Source: Neoconidiobolus thromboides FSU 785 | Taxonomy: Eukaryota; Entomophthoromycota; Entomophthoromycetes; Entomophthorales; Neoconidiobolaceae | Length of the DNA: 36,507 nt | Direction of reading: 5' to 3' | Assembly: GCA_025603075.1 (NCBI GenBank) | Contig: MU626451.1 | Location: 1-36,507, forward strand | Shown here: piece after piece, positions 21,306 to 32,961 of the stretch | How the letters are laid out: every line of letters starts with the position of its first letter | Numbering within the stretch: position 1 is the stretch's first letter | Program-made: the position numbers and the translations under genes | Notes under the pieces: generated by a model | Told to the model about the DNA's origin: nothing | The model's input: the letters and a program-made list of their open reading frames with translations, nothing else | The model's database searches: none

Positions 21306-22110
21306 AGTTATTGCTAGTTACTAATAAAAAATATTATTATTATTTGAATACTCTTTTTTATTAAAATTGATTTTTATTTAATACTAGAAATACAATAAAA
21401 TATAATAATAAAATAAATCCAAGCTGACGTCACTTATTTGATGTGAAATGGCTTATAATGAAGTCTAAGTTGGTGCTCTATGATGTTATTTAGAGCTATT
21501 GATTGCTAAGATAGAGCCATGGATTAAATGTTGGAAGTTAGCTAAGTAAACAAGTTTATTAAAGTAGGGTAGTCGTAAGCACTAAATATATTGTAATAAA
21601 TCAAATGTATGGTATCTATTTAATCAGACAATGATTGACTTGAATCATATAAAAATAGGGGAGTATTTTATAGCAGTTGAGTAAAGTTTGAACAAGGGAT
21701 GTTATCGTTGATTTTACTATTTGTTTATTTGATCCTTGAATGACGTAGAAATAAATAAGGGATAAAAAATTAGATATTTACCGGTTAGAAAAACGATTAG
21801 AGGGATTTAAAAAAGAATAAAAATAAAGATAAACATCTATTTTATAATTTATAGTTGTTCACTATTGTCTTAAACTATTATATGTTTTATTTTATTTTTA
21901 CATCCGCATCATTGGATTAATGTCAGTCTGTTTTTTAGTGCCATTTCTGTTTCATTAGCAACGTGAAAATTAAAGCAAATTTCTTATCTTCCTAATATAG
22001 TTAGAAAAGTCAATTATGATTATTTATTCTCACCTTAAAAGTTGTTAAATTTGAAAGTAATTTGAAAAAAAATTAAATAAATTGCTGTTGTATAAATATT
22101 TTATAATTTA
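21306..22110. other. Intergenic, promoter of carrier gene
   Basis: About 800 bp. The half next to 21305 is upstream of the carrier gene, contains the CRE palindrome and is slightly GC-richer (21420-21600). The half next to 22110 is 3' flank of the Trs65-like gene. No gene was seen. Confidence 0.6.
21425..21432. promoter_or_regulatory. Perfect CRE/ATF palindrome TGACGTCA
   Basis: TGACGTCA is the full consensus of CREB/ATF-type bZIP factors. It stands 120 bp before the start codon of the peroxisomal carrier, in otherwise AT-rich sequence where a GC-containing 8-mer palindrome is unlikely by chance. Function is inferred. Confidence 0.55.
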
Positions 22111-24470
22111 TTAGAGATCACCTAAGGAATATATTTGATTAAAATCCCTATCATAAATATGTAAAATAGGTAATTTAAAATTAATTGGATGCCATTTTAA
22201 CCAGCTCAAACTAAATTGAAAACAGTTATTTTCTTTAATAGGAGGTAATTGATAAATAGGTTTGTTAAATAAAAATAATTTACTATTATTTTTTAATAAA
22301 CGTTGATAATAATAATCATTCAAATCTTTAGTTTTATCTTCTTTTAAAAAGGGTTGATGCAAACTAAAATACTTTTTTTTACTTAAAAAATAACTTTTTT
22401 TCCTTCTCCAATTACTATGATATCTCTTATTCATCTCTTTCTCTTCCATGTCTTCATTTAATACTGAGTTTGGTTCAAAACACACTGTGTTTTCATTAAA
22501 TAATACAGGCTCATCTTTTACAAATATTGTTAGATTCCTTGTGCTGCTACCCTTATTATATATCATTATTTTTAACTTAATAGATTCGCCCATTTTAACT
22601 TCGTTTGGGTTTAGATCTAGTGAAATTAAAACGTTATCATTTATATAGTTGGTTAGGCTTAATTGGTTTGGTGAATTTGGTAGATTGGGTAGGATATCAT
22701 TTGGAGGCAATATAATACTATTATTGTGACTATGATTATTATTATTAAGTAGTAAGCTATTGTTATTATTATTTAACGGGTTATTGTTGCTATTAATTAG
22801 ATAAAAGTGATTGTTACTAATGTTACTATTTGATGAAGTGTTTAAATAATCAGCTATATTTTTTGGCAATCTACTTATTATTGAAGCATTTGAAGAAGTC
22901 ACTGGCTTTGAACTAGTAGATGATATCGTAATTTCTGAAGAAGTGTTTGAAGAATGAGGGTAATGATTAATTACTTTGCTATTATTATTTGTATTACTAG
23001 TGTCATTATTGATGATACTATTAATTAATCTTACTTTTGAACTATTATTAACAACACTGTTATTAATATCTAACCTTAACTTATATTTTATCTGTAGTGG
23101 CTTGTTATTCCATTGATAATTTGATACACACAACTCTACTTCAACCTCATGTGAGTTATTACCAAAATTATTTGTGAATAAATTAAAAGATTCATTGTCA
23201 TTGTTATTATTTAATATACTGCTATCACTATTAATGATATTACTATTACTGTTTACTGTTAAATTATAATTATAAATTATATTAAACTCTTCTTTATTGT
23301 TTAACCTAAGGGGTAAATTTAGATTTGCATTATTAAACTGCCCATGGTTTGATTTTAATTTGATATTTCTTATTAATATCTCATTCTTATTACTTTTGAA
23401 TATATTTTTTATATTTAATTTAATCAGATACTCGTTATTATTCAATTTGTAGCTTGTTGCTAAATCTAGTTTTAGTTGAGGTTTGACTATTATATTGATT
23501 TTAGTATAAATTCCTGGTATTAAGTAATATTGGTTTAATATATTCTCATAATTTAGCATACCAAATAGTATACCATTATCGTAATAATTATTTGTATTTG
23601 AATTGTATAGAGTTAAATTAGGTGTTGTTGGCGTTGAATTACTTGAACTTTGATAATTTAAAAAATAATTACTAGACAACCTCCATTGAAATTGATGCCT
23701 TCTACTTGGTACATTCGGTTTCCCTATTATCATTTCTAACTCCATGCTCAATGACTCTCTATTAAATATGTTTTTACTATTAATCCTAATACTAAATTTA
23801 TATAAACAGGCCCATGTATCTTCACAAATAAAATACTCGTGATAATTGCTACTCTGCTGAGGATTATAAATTAAAAATGTATTTTGATTAATTTTGTTTT
23901 TATTTCCGTTTATTAAGTCATCCTCATCTATAATATCAATATCTTTATTTAATGGTAATACTATAGCTTCTTCTGAACTATTTTCCAAGTTTAAACTCCA
24001 ATGTGACAGTGTAGTTGAATTTTTACTGGTCCCATCCTTATCTTCATTTAAATCTTCATCAATCTTTGAGGCCATAAAATGATATAGCTGTTCAAATTTA
24101 TTTTTTATAAGAAATGATACATCTTCTGTAGGTATTATACTTTCTTTCTTTTTGATATTTAAAAATCCATTTGTTTTATTATCTTTGTTTTTATTTATTA
24201 AATTCTCATCAACGTTATATTGTTCTGAACTATGAATAATTAAAAATAGCATTACATTTTCACCTAAGTTACATATATTATTATAAGATTACTTCTCATT
24301 AGTATTAAGATTAAAATTTTACCATGAAAGAATTCCTTTCGAGTATTTATTGAATTATATAGATGGGGCTCATTTAATAATTTTTCAGTATCTTGGGCTG
24401 TCCTTGGTATTATTAAGCTAATTTTACTTTTCTTCAAAAAGGATTTTGTTGGATCAATGCGTGTAGACAT
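22111..24470 (-). CDS. Asn-rich Trs65/TRAPPC13-like trafficking protein (tentative)
   Basis: Two exons (24470-24323, 24263-22111; intron 59 nt) encode 766 aa. The visible pattern is a set of beta-sandwich segments: an N-terminal part with a CLYKFSIRI strand, a middle part (QFQWRLSSNYFLNY; YYLIPGIYTKINIIVKP), and a C-terminal immunoglobulin-like part (LDLNPNEVKMGESIKLKI, MIYNKGSSTRNLTIFVKDEP) ending in LKLPILHIYDRDFNQIYSL-like text (actual start FKLP). This organisation, and a last strand pair reading as 'liD..t..iy.l', resembles TRAPP II subunits Trs65/TRAPPC13, which help tether vesicles at the Golgi. Long poly-Asn/Ser insertions (SNSNISNNHF, NNNNNSLLLNNNNH) lie between the domains. No membrane segment. 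The family call is a pattern judgement only; another Ig-fold trafficking adaptor is possible. Confidence 0.5.
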
Positions 24471-25283
24471 TTTTTAATAAAATTTGACTTCTAGTTAGAA
24501 TAAATAAACTAAAATTAATAAACAAAACAAAATTACTTTTAAAACTTTTAATATACAGACAAATTCACTTCTAACTTTTTTAAAATAAGTTCTTAATTTT
24601 TTATTACTTGTTTACTATGCTTCTTGTTACAATTCAACTACCATTTATTGGTTCCAATTAGTTTACGCCGGGTTCCTCCATTTCTATTTTTAGAGCTGGG
24701 GAAATTGCTTTAACATTCAAATTCTTTTTTACTGCTAAAGTCTTCATTTTTACCCACTACTTTTAACTGAATTTTTATTCAAATCTAAGTTACAATTTGC
24801 AGCTCTTATAACTCTTTTGCGACATTTTAGTAGTGATTTTTATAAATTTTTTATATTCCCAGTTTTTTAATATCCAGTTTCAACTTTGCGACATAACTAA
24901 CTACTTATTTGAGAATGAGATTTGTTATAAAATTTAACCAAAAGTCACAACAGGTGTATTTTAATTATATGTTACTTTAGCAAAATTTGACATCAAACTT
25001 ATTATGGGATAAAATTATATTCGTATATTTAAACTTTGTGATTGAATTCAATAAATTAGTCGAACTATGTACAAAACGAAAACTTTAAAATAAATCTTAA
25101 ATTTATTATTTGTGATATAGGTAGGATGATAATAAAAGTTTCTTTAATATATAAACCTTCCATCATCACTATTATTTATTATAAAATTAGACTATTTCTT
25201 TAGCTATTAATCTAATCAGTTCCTTTCTATACAAATTAAATAGATTTGTGAAATTAAAATCACTCGTTATGTTCTAGTGCATA

Positions 25284-25378
25284 GGGATGTTTTTTGGTTT
25301 CATCACTTTTTCCATTTTTGAGTGTTATTTAAATAGAAAGACTGTTAATAAAATTCTTAAACGAAAAATACATTCCCG
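25284..25378 (+). mobile_element. MITE-like element, copy 4
   Basis: About 95 bp from GGGATGTTTTTTGGTTTCATC to ACGAAAAATACATTCCCG, preceded by TA. Same orientation as copy 2; the core TTTTTCCATTTTTGAGTG is clearly shared. The right TA is degraded to CA. Confidence 0.75.
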
Positions 25379-25641
25379 CATTGTTCATTTAAATATGTTA
25401 TTAGCCTTTTTTACATGAACTTAAAAATATAGAACCAAATACAATCTTTAAGCTCAGTTAAAAAAAGTCAATAACAAATTTGAATGAAGGTATCTGAAAC
25501 GTAATGAACAATATAACAATGATAACAGTTGGAAAATTGCTATAAATAGTATTTAAATAAAAATGTTAATGATTATACTCTAAAGATTAGTAAAATGAAA
25601 CAATCTACATTATTATACCTTATAGAATTTTAGAAAGCATA

Positions 25642-25740
25642 TGGGGATGTATTTTTGTGTTTAAGGATTTTACTAACAATTTTTCCACTAAATAGTGCTT
25701 GAAAAATGGAAAAAGTAATGAAGTTAAAAAAACACTCCCA
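25642..25740 (-). mobile_element. MITE-like element, copy 5
   Basis: 99 bp from TGGGGATGTATTTTTGTG to AAAAAAACACTCCCA with intact TA on both sides. It is the reverse complement orientation of copies 2 and 4, with the internal ATTTTTCCACTAAATAGTGC and AAATGGAAAAAGTAATGAAG arms. Confidence 0.8.
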
Positions 25741-26202
25741 TATATATATAAATAAGCCATTAGTAGTAGTATATCACTTAAACAGTGATGTACCACAAAA
25801 ACCCAACTAGCTATTATATTGGAATACCCTTATACTAAGAAACTCGAGATATTACTTTGATAGTCAAGTGCCAATTTTTAATGCTACTAGTAATTTGAAT
25901 GGCATAACAAGTTTGTAAGTGAAGGTAATAGGTCTAATATCATATTTAGTTTGCAAATAAAGGAATATTTTTTTATATGATTAGTGAGTTATTAAAGCTA
26001 GTATACTTATAGTCTTATATTAAAAGTTATATTGCTTAGAGTGATCATTTTAAAAAACTAGTATATTTAACAAGTATGAATATACTTTAAATTATCAAAA
26101 GAAATAAAAAAGTAAAAATCTAACCATCGGTAAAGTTAACTATATTGAACCTTGTTTTATTTTTTGTTAAAGGGAGGTATGCGTTATTTATCAAAATACA
26201 TA

Positions 26203-26298
26203 TGGGGATATATTTTTCGTCTAAGAACTTTATTAACAGTCTTTCCATTCAAATAGTACTCAAAAATGGAAAAAGTGATGAAATCAAAAAACACCTCA
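26203..26298 (-). mobile_element. MITE-like element, copy 6
   Basis: 96 bp from TGGGGATATATTTTTCG to AAATCAAAAAACACCTCA with TA on both sides. Internal arms TCTTTCCATTCAAATAGTAC and AAAATGGAAAAAGTGATG match copies 1 and 5. Confidence 0.8.
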
Positions 26299-26794
26299 TA
26301 TGATATAATGGAAATTGATTGAGATGTTAAAGTATAAAATAATTTTATAAGGATAAACCACCTAATGCAAAACTTCAAGCCTAAAATGAATACTGCTTTA
26401 TGTTTTGGGTTTATATTTAATATAATGATTTTAAAGTTAGAGCCACTCTGTGGCATAATTAGATTTTACATTATTTTAAAAATATGATATGATATTTTTT
26501 ACGGTGTAAATTTATATTAGCATAGTAGTTCTACTTTCAAGATAGCAACCCATAAATCAGTATTTGATTTCAATTCTTCAGATTTATATATCAAAGCTAT
26601 ATTTAAAATTGCATATTAAAATAAAGAGAATTTAAATTTAAAGAATTAGGCAATCTCTATTAAAATACCATAATAAATGGTACTTAACGTTTAAGCTTTA
26701 TTAAAATGTGGAGAAACTGATAAAAATTTTAATGTTTAAAATTAGTTAAGCTAGGATTCCATGTAAACTGAGTGAGACAGAAATAATAAATCCC

Positions 26795-26859
26795 GATTGG
26801 TCAAAATAATTAAGAACAAACCGATTCATTGAGCCACGTAAAGCCTAGCTAGCCAATCA
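26795..26859. promoter_or_regulatory. Paired inverted CCAAT boxes upstream of PP2A B subunit gene
   Basis: GATTGGTC at 26795-26802 (CCAAT on the minus strand) and AGCCAATCA at 26851-26859 (CCAAT on the plus strand) lie about 335 and 280 bp before the start codon, in a locally GC-richer stretch. Both carry the extended RRCCAATCR-type context of NF-Y/HAP sites. Binding is inferred. Confidence 0.5.
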
Positions 26860-27134
26860 AAAATGAACTATAGGCTAGCATTTGCTGCTAACATCAAGTT
26901 TGGAGTAAAGTAAAGTAAATAAAGCAGCAAATTTGGTTATGACGATAATTATTAGTTAAAAGAAATTAATAACCTATTTTCTAAGTTTTAATTCGACTCT
27001 TAATGTAAATTCCTATTGCTTTATTTTTATTTAAATAATTTTTAATTGTGTCTTTTTATACCTTTATTTGATCACAATCAATAGTTTACATCTTAATATA
27101 ATATAATTAGTTGGCATAAATTTAAGTTGTCATA

Positions 27135-28781
27135 ATGGAAGAAGAAACTGGGTGGAAATTTGCCCAATGCTTTGGGGACAAAGGTGATATTACAGATATT
27201 AGTGAAGGTAAGCCTTAATGATATTTTTTTTGTAGTTTGTCTCATCATACTGTTTTATTTTAGCTGATATTATCTCAACAGTTGAGTTTGATCATACTGG
27301 TGATTATTTAGCAACTGGTGATAAAGGAGGAAGGGTCGTTTTATTCGATCGTAATGAATCTGTAACTATTTATGCTTTTTTAAAATTATACGTTTGATAA
27401 TAACTGCTGTTTGTTTAATTTAGAAACAAGGAGTTGAATATAAATTCTTTACAGAATTTCAGTCTCATGAACCTGAATTTGATTATCTGAAAAGTTTAGA
27501 AATAGAAGAAAAAATCAATAAAATAAAGTGGTGTCGTCGTACTAACACTTCGCATTTTCTTTTATCAACTAATGGTAACTTGTAACATTTTATTTTTATG
27601 AGTATTTGGTTTATTTTTATTATTTTAGATAAGACAATTAAACTTTGGAAAATTTTTGAAAAAAAGATTAAAGTTGTAGCTGAAAATAACTTAGGTGGGA
27701 CAACGGCACCAAGAGCATTCAATCCAAAAGGATTGAAGCTTCCTAAATTAGTCCTTCATGATCGTATGGTAGCTGCTTCACCTAGAAAAATTTATGCTAA
27801 TGCCCACGCTTACCATATAAACTCAATTGCTGTTAACTCAGACGGAGAAACTTATATTTCTGCAGATGATTTACGTATCAATTTATGGAATTTAGGGATC
27901 TCTGATCGTAGTTTTAACATCGTTGATATTAAACCAACAAATATGGAAGAACTTACTGAAGTTATTACTGCTGCTGACTTTCATCCAAATCATTGTAATT
28001 TATTAATGTATAGTAGCAGTAAGGGAAATATTAAACTTTGTGATATGAGATCTGCAGCATTATGTGACCAATATGCTCAAGGTAACATTAAATCTCATGT
28101 TTTTGTTGATTAAAATACTAATCATATTAAATTAGTATTTGAAGAAGAAGAAGATCCAGCAGATCGCTCCTTTTTTTCAGAAATTATTTCATCCATTTCT
28201 GATATTAGATTCAGTAATGATGGACGTTATATTCTATCAAGAGACTATCTTTCATTAAGAATTTGGGATATCAATATGGCAACTCGTCCTATCAAAACCA
28301 TTAGCGTACATGATCATTTACGTAGTAAATTATGCGATTTGTATGAAAACGACTGTATTTTCGATAAATTTGAGTGCATGTTTAGTGGTGATGGATCGTA
28401 ACTTTAATTCCATTTTTTATTATAATCTTAACTATCCTCTTCTTTAGACAAGTGTTAGCTGGTTCCTATAGTAATGCGATTAATATATTTGATTTAAATA
28501 GTGATAAAGAAATACAAATTCCTGCAGACAAGAATGCATTTAAATCTAAAAGTGTAGGGCATGTAAGACGCCGTTCAGGACAAGGAAAAGGAGGGCGTGA
28601 TGATTTGAATGTTCATACCATTGATTTTAATAAAAAAGTGCTCCATGCCTCTTGGCATCCACATGAAAATACTGTTGCCGTAGCTGCTACTAATAATCTC
28701 TTTATTTTCTCAACGTAAGAATCTATTTTATTACATGCTTTACAATTAATCTAACTGTTTGATTTTAGTGAAGCAGCTTAG
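27135..28781 (+). CDS. CDC55: Protein phosphatase 2A regulatory subunit B (B55/Cdc55)
   Basis: A WD40 propeller that directs the PP2A A/C core to substrates in mitosis, morphogenesis and stress control. Exons: 27135-27207, 27264-27361, 27424-27574, 27629-28081, 28136-28397, 28448-28714, 28769-28781; 1317 nt, 438 aa, the usual family length. Hallmarks are the N-terminal [97 protein letters not shown], the acidic [19 protein letters not shown] block across intron 4, and [12 protein letters not shown] followed by [13 protein letters not shown]. The last exon adds only four residues and the stop (13 nt). Intron sizes are about 50-60 nt. Nothing essential appears missing. Upstream paired CCAAT boxes suggest basal HAP/NF-Y control. 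Confidence 0.96.
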
Positions 28782-30107
28782 TCTATTCAGGTTTATTATA
28801 GGATCCCCACTTTATAAAATGCTTTGGATATAATGCTTTTCGAACTGTAAATTAGTAATGTTCATGGTATTAAACCCTTTAACTAGAAATCAGAATATTT
28901 TTTATTTTATAACTTCTAACTTTTGATTTTTTTAATACAAAATATACTGTTATAGATCAAAGTATTACAAGTTGAACAAAAAGTGTACATATTATTCGTT
29001 TACTTTAATTAAAATTATTTAATTTAAAAAGTATCAATAAATACTAATCATTTTATATTATGAGGAATAAGCATAGAAAACAAACGAATTCTAAAGCAAG
29101 TTTGATGACTTTATTTCACATAATATAACATCAAATTAATAAGCGAAAGTAGGATAGTAAACGGTTTAATAATGAAGAATTATAGATAATAATAAAGTTT
29201 GATAATTTACTATCTATCATAAAATTTTAATTATTTTAATATGTACAAAAAGGTATTTAAGTTAGACCAAATAATGCAATATAAATAGTCTTGCATTAAC
29301 TTTAATAACAACAAAAGATTCTAAAGGAAGATGGACCATTTATCATCTGCTTTATAGCTTCTTCATTTGGCTCATGCTACTCTTAAGTAGTCTACTACTC
29401 AGCTTTTTAGTAAGTGGAAACAACTGGGCAAACTTGCTCTATCCTTTGAAACTACAAATTGAGATAATAATTTTTTATGATAAATTATATAATGACAATG
29501 AGATTGAGTACCATTATTTTATTTACCACAGTAAAGCTTCATACAAAATATGATTTATAGCATTTTTGAAAGCTCAAGAATTTTATAGCAAATAATGAAA
29601 TAAAAAGTAAAAAAACGAAAATCAAGAATTAAATTAGAAAGTAAAATCCAATCGTTTACTAATAAATTAGAGAGTAATAAAGATATTAAAAACGAACTAC
29701 AAATATTTAAGATAAGTTTTAAATAGACAGTAATACAACTATTTATTTGGTTTTATTTTTAATGAAAGCTGGTGTTTTCATAGAATAATATCAATATTTT
29801 AAAAATCAGCTTACGGGGATATCTTTTTTAGTTTCATTTGTTTGTTTTTTATACAGCTAAAAGTTGAACAATTTATTAGTAATATTATTAAACAAAAAAG
29901 GTGTTCATATACAGAAAATAGATATTGTTTTGCTATCTGGTCGAAATGATTATAATAACTTTAGCATTAATAGTCATTTTAGTTAATAGTAGTAATCAAT
30001 TTAGAATATTTTAAATGTAATAATGTTTTATTTATAAGTCTATAAGTATAGCAATGCTAAGAGAGAAAATCAACCAGTAATAGGTAGTAAATAAAAATAA
30101 CACCGTA
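28782..30107. other. Intergenic between convergent genes
   Basis: 1.3 kb of 3' flank between convergent genes. A stretch at about 29330-29460 is less AT-rich but has stops in all frames. MITE copy 7 lies at 29814-29907. No gene was seen. Confidence 0.6.
29814..29907 (+). mobile_element. MITE-like element, copy 7 (diverged)
   Basis: About 94 bp from CGGGGATATCTTTTTTAGTTTCAT to AACAAAAAAGGTGTTCA with TA on both sides. The outer 25 bp at the left and the TATTAGTAATATTATTAAAC segment match the consensus; the centre has drifted. Confidence 0.6.
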
Positions 30108-32019
30108 TTAATTCTTATTATGCGATGCTTTAAATCTTTTTTTACTGATTGCCAACTTATGTCTTGATTTGTAAAGACCAATGTACTGTTTTCTATTTTC
30201 AGCCAATTCTTTTTCTAATTCTTCTAAACTTTCTGTACGTTGAAATATCTTTTCCCCTCCAAATCGTGCTTTATATTCTAACTCAGTGTTAAGATGGAAA
30301 AAGAACCATGGCTCATGACCTGCTTTATCATCAGCGATGTTTGCCTTTTCCTGTTGTATTATACCTACTTGTTCTAATGGCTCAATTTCAGCAGGAATCT
30401 CATCATCCGATTCTTCACTTGAATCCGGTTTCAAGCCAAATAAAGAAAAAGTTCCCTGATCTCTTTTCTCAACATCTTTATTAAAAATGCTTCCAATTCT
30501 TTCACTAACTTCGAAATGCTTGTCTTTTGTCACTTCTGGTGTCAATGAAATACCAATATTATCATTTTTATTATGTTCGCTTAAATCTAACTTTACTTCT
30601 TTATCCGATTTTCTTATTTGATTTGAAGCCCCTAATTTTGATGGGTCTATTTCAAGTTCTTCGGCGTCAGAGGCGTCTGGATCATATCTTATCATCCCCT
30701 TCCATTCTAACCCGGGATTTGCTCTTTTAGTTTCAGTATACTGGTCTTGAACAGTACTTTGCGATGGCAAATTAAGAATATTTTTTAAAAGATCTAACGC
30801 TTTTCCTTTTTCTTCTTCCAATGATACTTTAATATTATCTTTATTTTCAGTTTCTTGGACCTCTTCAACACTTTCTTCATCAGAATTAATAAAATCTTCG
30901 CCTAACTTGAAACGAGCATCATTGCCAAATCTTTTTTGTAACTGTAGTCTTTTATGACCCTCTTTTCCTTCAAATACTGGATTTATTCTTATATCGTTTG
31001 TTTCTGTGTCTACCTCTTCATCATCACTAAATAAGAATTGCTGTCCATCTTTAGCGTCATCATTTGTATCTTTCACTTCCTCTGCTTCTTCTTCAGATTC
31101 GCCAAACAAATCATTGACTCTATTATTAATTTCAATAATTTTACTTGGTGCTTCAACGATATCTCCTTCATCGCTAAATGTTATTCTATTAGAGTTATTT
31201 ATCTAGAAAAAGATTTAACGTTGATAATAAGGATTTAAAATAACTTACTGGCTTATCAATATTTGACAACGCTGCAGTTATACCTTCTTTTTGTTTTTTG
31301 AGTAGTTCCGTTTTCTTGTTTATAGACTCTTTTTGTTTCAGTTTTGACTTTTGTTCCTAAAATGCTATTTTAATATCTAAATACAAAGTTTCCAATTTAG
31401 TTACTTTGTCTAAATTAATCTTATCTGAATTATCTTCGTATGTCTTTTCGTCATCTATAAACCATGATAAACTCTCTAAAGGAATACTGTCTATAATCGG
31501 GGCAATCACATCTTCTTTTTTTTTGAAGCTTTTAAGTTGGTGTTGATGTTTTTCTGGATCTATTGTAATCAGAGTCCCATCATTTTTTCTAATCTTTAAT
31601 TCACAAACAGCTCTTCCGTATCTAACTTTCTTCCATCCTTTTTTTTCAGGAATATCGTCCTTAATTAATGTCATATCTTTTGCTTCATGAGAGCCCAATC
31701 TTCGTCTTACACTTTTATCATCAACTTCTTCTATTACAAGTCTCTCTTTTTCTAATTTTTTTAAAAAACTCTCTTTAGCCAAAGCTAACTTCAATTGACT
31801 ACCTTTCCATTTACTTCCGTTTAGTATACTTTGACAACGCTGCCAACTTTTATCATCACATATTAAGGTCAGAAAAGCAAATCCTTTATAAAGACCGGTA
31901 GAATGGTCTTTAACTATCTCACAATCTTTGACTTTTCCAAAACTTTTAAACTTATCTATTAAATCGCTTTTATCTTCCACTTGCTTTGATAACCCCCCTA
32001 TATGTATTCTATGTTCCAT
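30108..32019 (-). CDS. NOL8: Nucleolar RNA-binding protein NOL8
   Basis: A nucleolar RRM protein needed for pre-rRNA processing and large-subunit assembly. Exons: 32019-31405, 31356-31249, 31202-30108; 1818 nt, 605 aa. The N-terminal RRM has RNP2 RIHIGGL (residues 4-10) and RNP1 YKGFAFLTL, followed by the family block KWKGSQLKLALAKESFL and then KKGWKKVRYGRAVCELKI and a PLESLSWFIDD element, all in NOL8 order. After a Lys/Glu coiled coil (ALSNIDKP) comes the acidic C-terminal part with DEGDIVEA, INPVFEGKEGHKRLQLQKRF, DARFKLGEDFINSDEE and a final EPWFFFHLNTELE segment and basic tail. It is about half the length of human NOL8 (1167 aa); the long variable middle is absent. The intron 1 donor at 31404 is preferred because the alternative would leave only 28 nt. 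Confidence 0.88.
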
Positions 32020-32961
32020 AATTTTATTGAAAAAATTAAGTGAATAATTTATTTTGCTATTTATTAAGCTTACTACCTTTCCATATACATGTATTTTTGC
32101 ATTTGAACCTGAAATTGCACTGCTTTAACAAATCATTTTCACTAGTTATTGATCGTGTGCAAAAATAATTCTAAACATCAATCAGTATATTTAGATGTTA
32201 ATTTAAAAATGTATATTGCTAGCCTATTTGCTTTATCAGATTTTACTAAATAAGAGTTATTTAAATCCAGACTGGATATATTTGATAAAGGACTCTGAAC
32301 TTGTCTCTTTGTATCTTCTTTATTCTAATTCTTCAGCTATACAAACTTAGGAAAAGTTTAAATGTATAAAATACTTATAGCTACAAAGATAATTTAAATC
32401 CTAAAAATCGTGTGTATTTGCTATCTATAGCATTTGGTTACTCTATTCAATATCTCTAATTTCCAAGACTTAGATTAGTAGTACTAAAATCGTTAATATT
32501 TTTTTGCATATTTTATAAATCTCGTATAAATATTACTAAATAAAATATTAAAATAGTGGATTTTTTAATTATAACCTATTTTTTATAGTATTTAATAAAA
32601 TGAAGCTGTACTTTGACATTATGATTGTATTTTCAATTTGAATTTGAATGTTTCTAATATTAAAAAAGACAAAATATAAAAGTATAGATTAGTTACAGAA
32701 ATCAATTTTTTTAACCAGGTGAATAGAATTATTATAATATAAAGAATAAAAGTCATACGTAATTTAAATATTCTAAAATTTTATATAAAATTTGAATCCC
32801 AGTTAAAGCTTATAAATTATTGATTTTTAAATTTATTTAATTTAATAGTAGTAATATTATTATGGAAAGAGTTTCAAAATTTTGGTAGAAATTGAAAGCT
32901 ATATCTTTATATAATGAAACCTTTATTTAAATTTACATAATATTTAAATTTCAATTTGCTA
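32020..32961. other. Intergenic, no gene seen
   Basis: About 940 bp of very AT-rich DNA: the promoter of NOL8 at the left and the 3' flank of the LPMO gene at the right. No repeat copy with both ends or RNA gene was seen. Confidence 0.6.

Larger units (their letters stand above)
24471..27134. other. Long intergenic region with three MITE copies
   Basis: 2.66 kb upstream of both flanking genes (divergent layout). It contains MITE copies 4, 5 and 6 and the CCAAT-box promoter of the PP2A gene. Short frames, including one of 90 codons at 26184-26456 on the minus strand, overlap MITE copy 6 and have no protein-like features. No other gene was seen. Confidence 0.6.

Noticed and set aside
26184-26456. 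90-codon minus-strand open frame
   Set aside because: It runs through MITE copy 6 and low-complexity sequence, lacks any domain pattern and is best explained as chance within a repeat.
31358-31387. A 28-nt intron at the end of NOL8 exon 1
   Set aside because: Shorter than any other intron in the window; a donor at 31404 gives a 48-nt intron and keeps the frame.
32085-32175. Possible eighth MITE copy (ATGTATTTTTGCATTTGAAC)
   Set aside because: Only about 15 bp match one end; no second end, no TA flanks and no internal palindrome.
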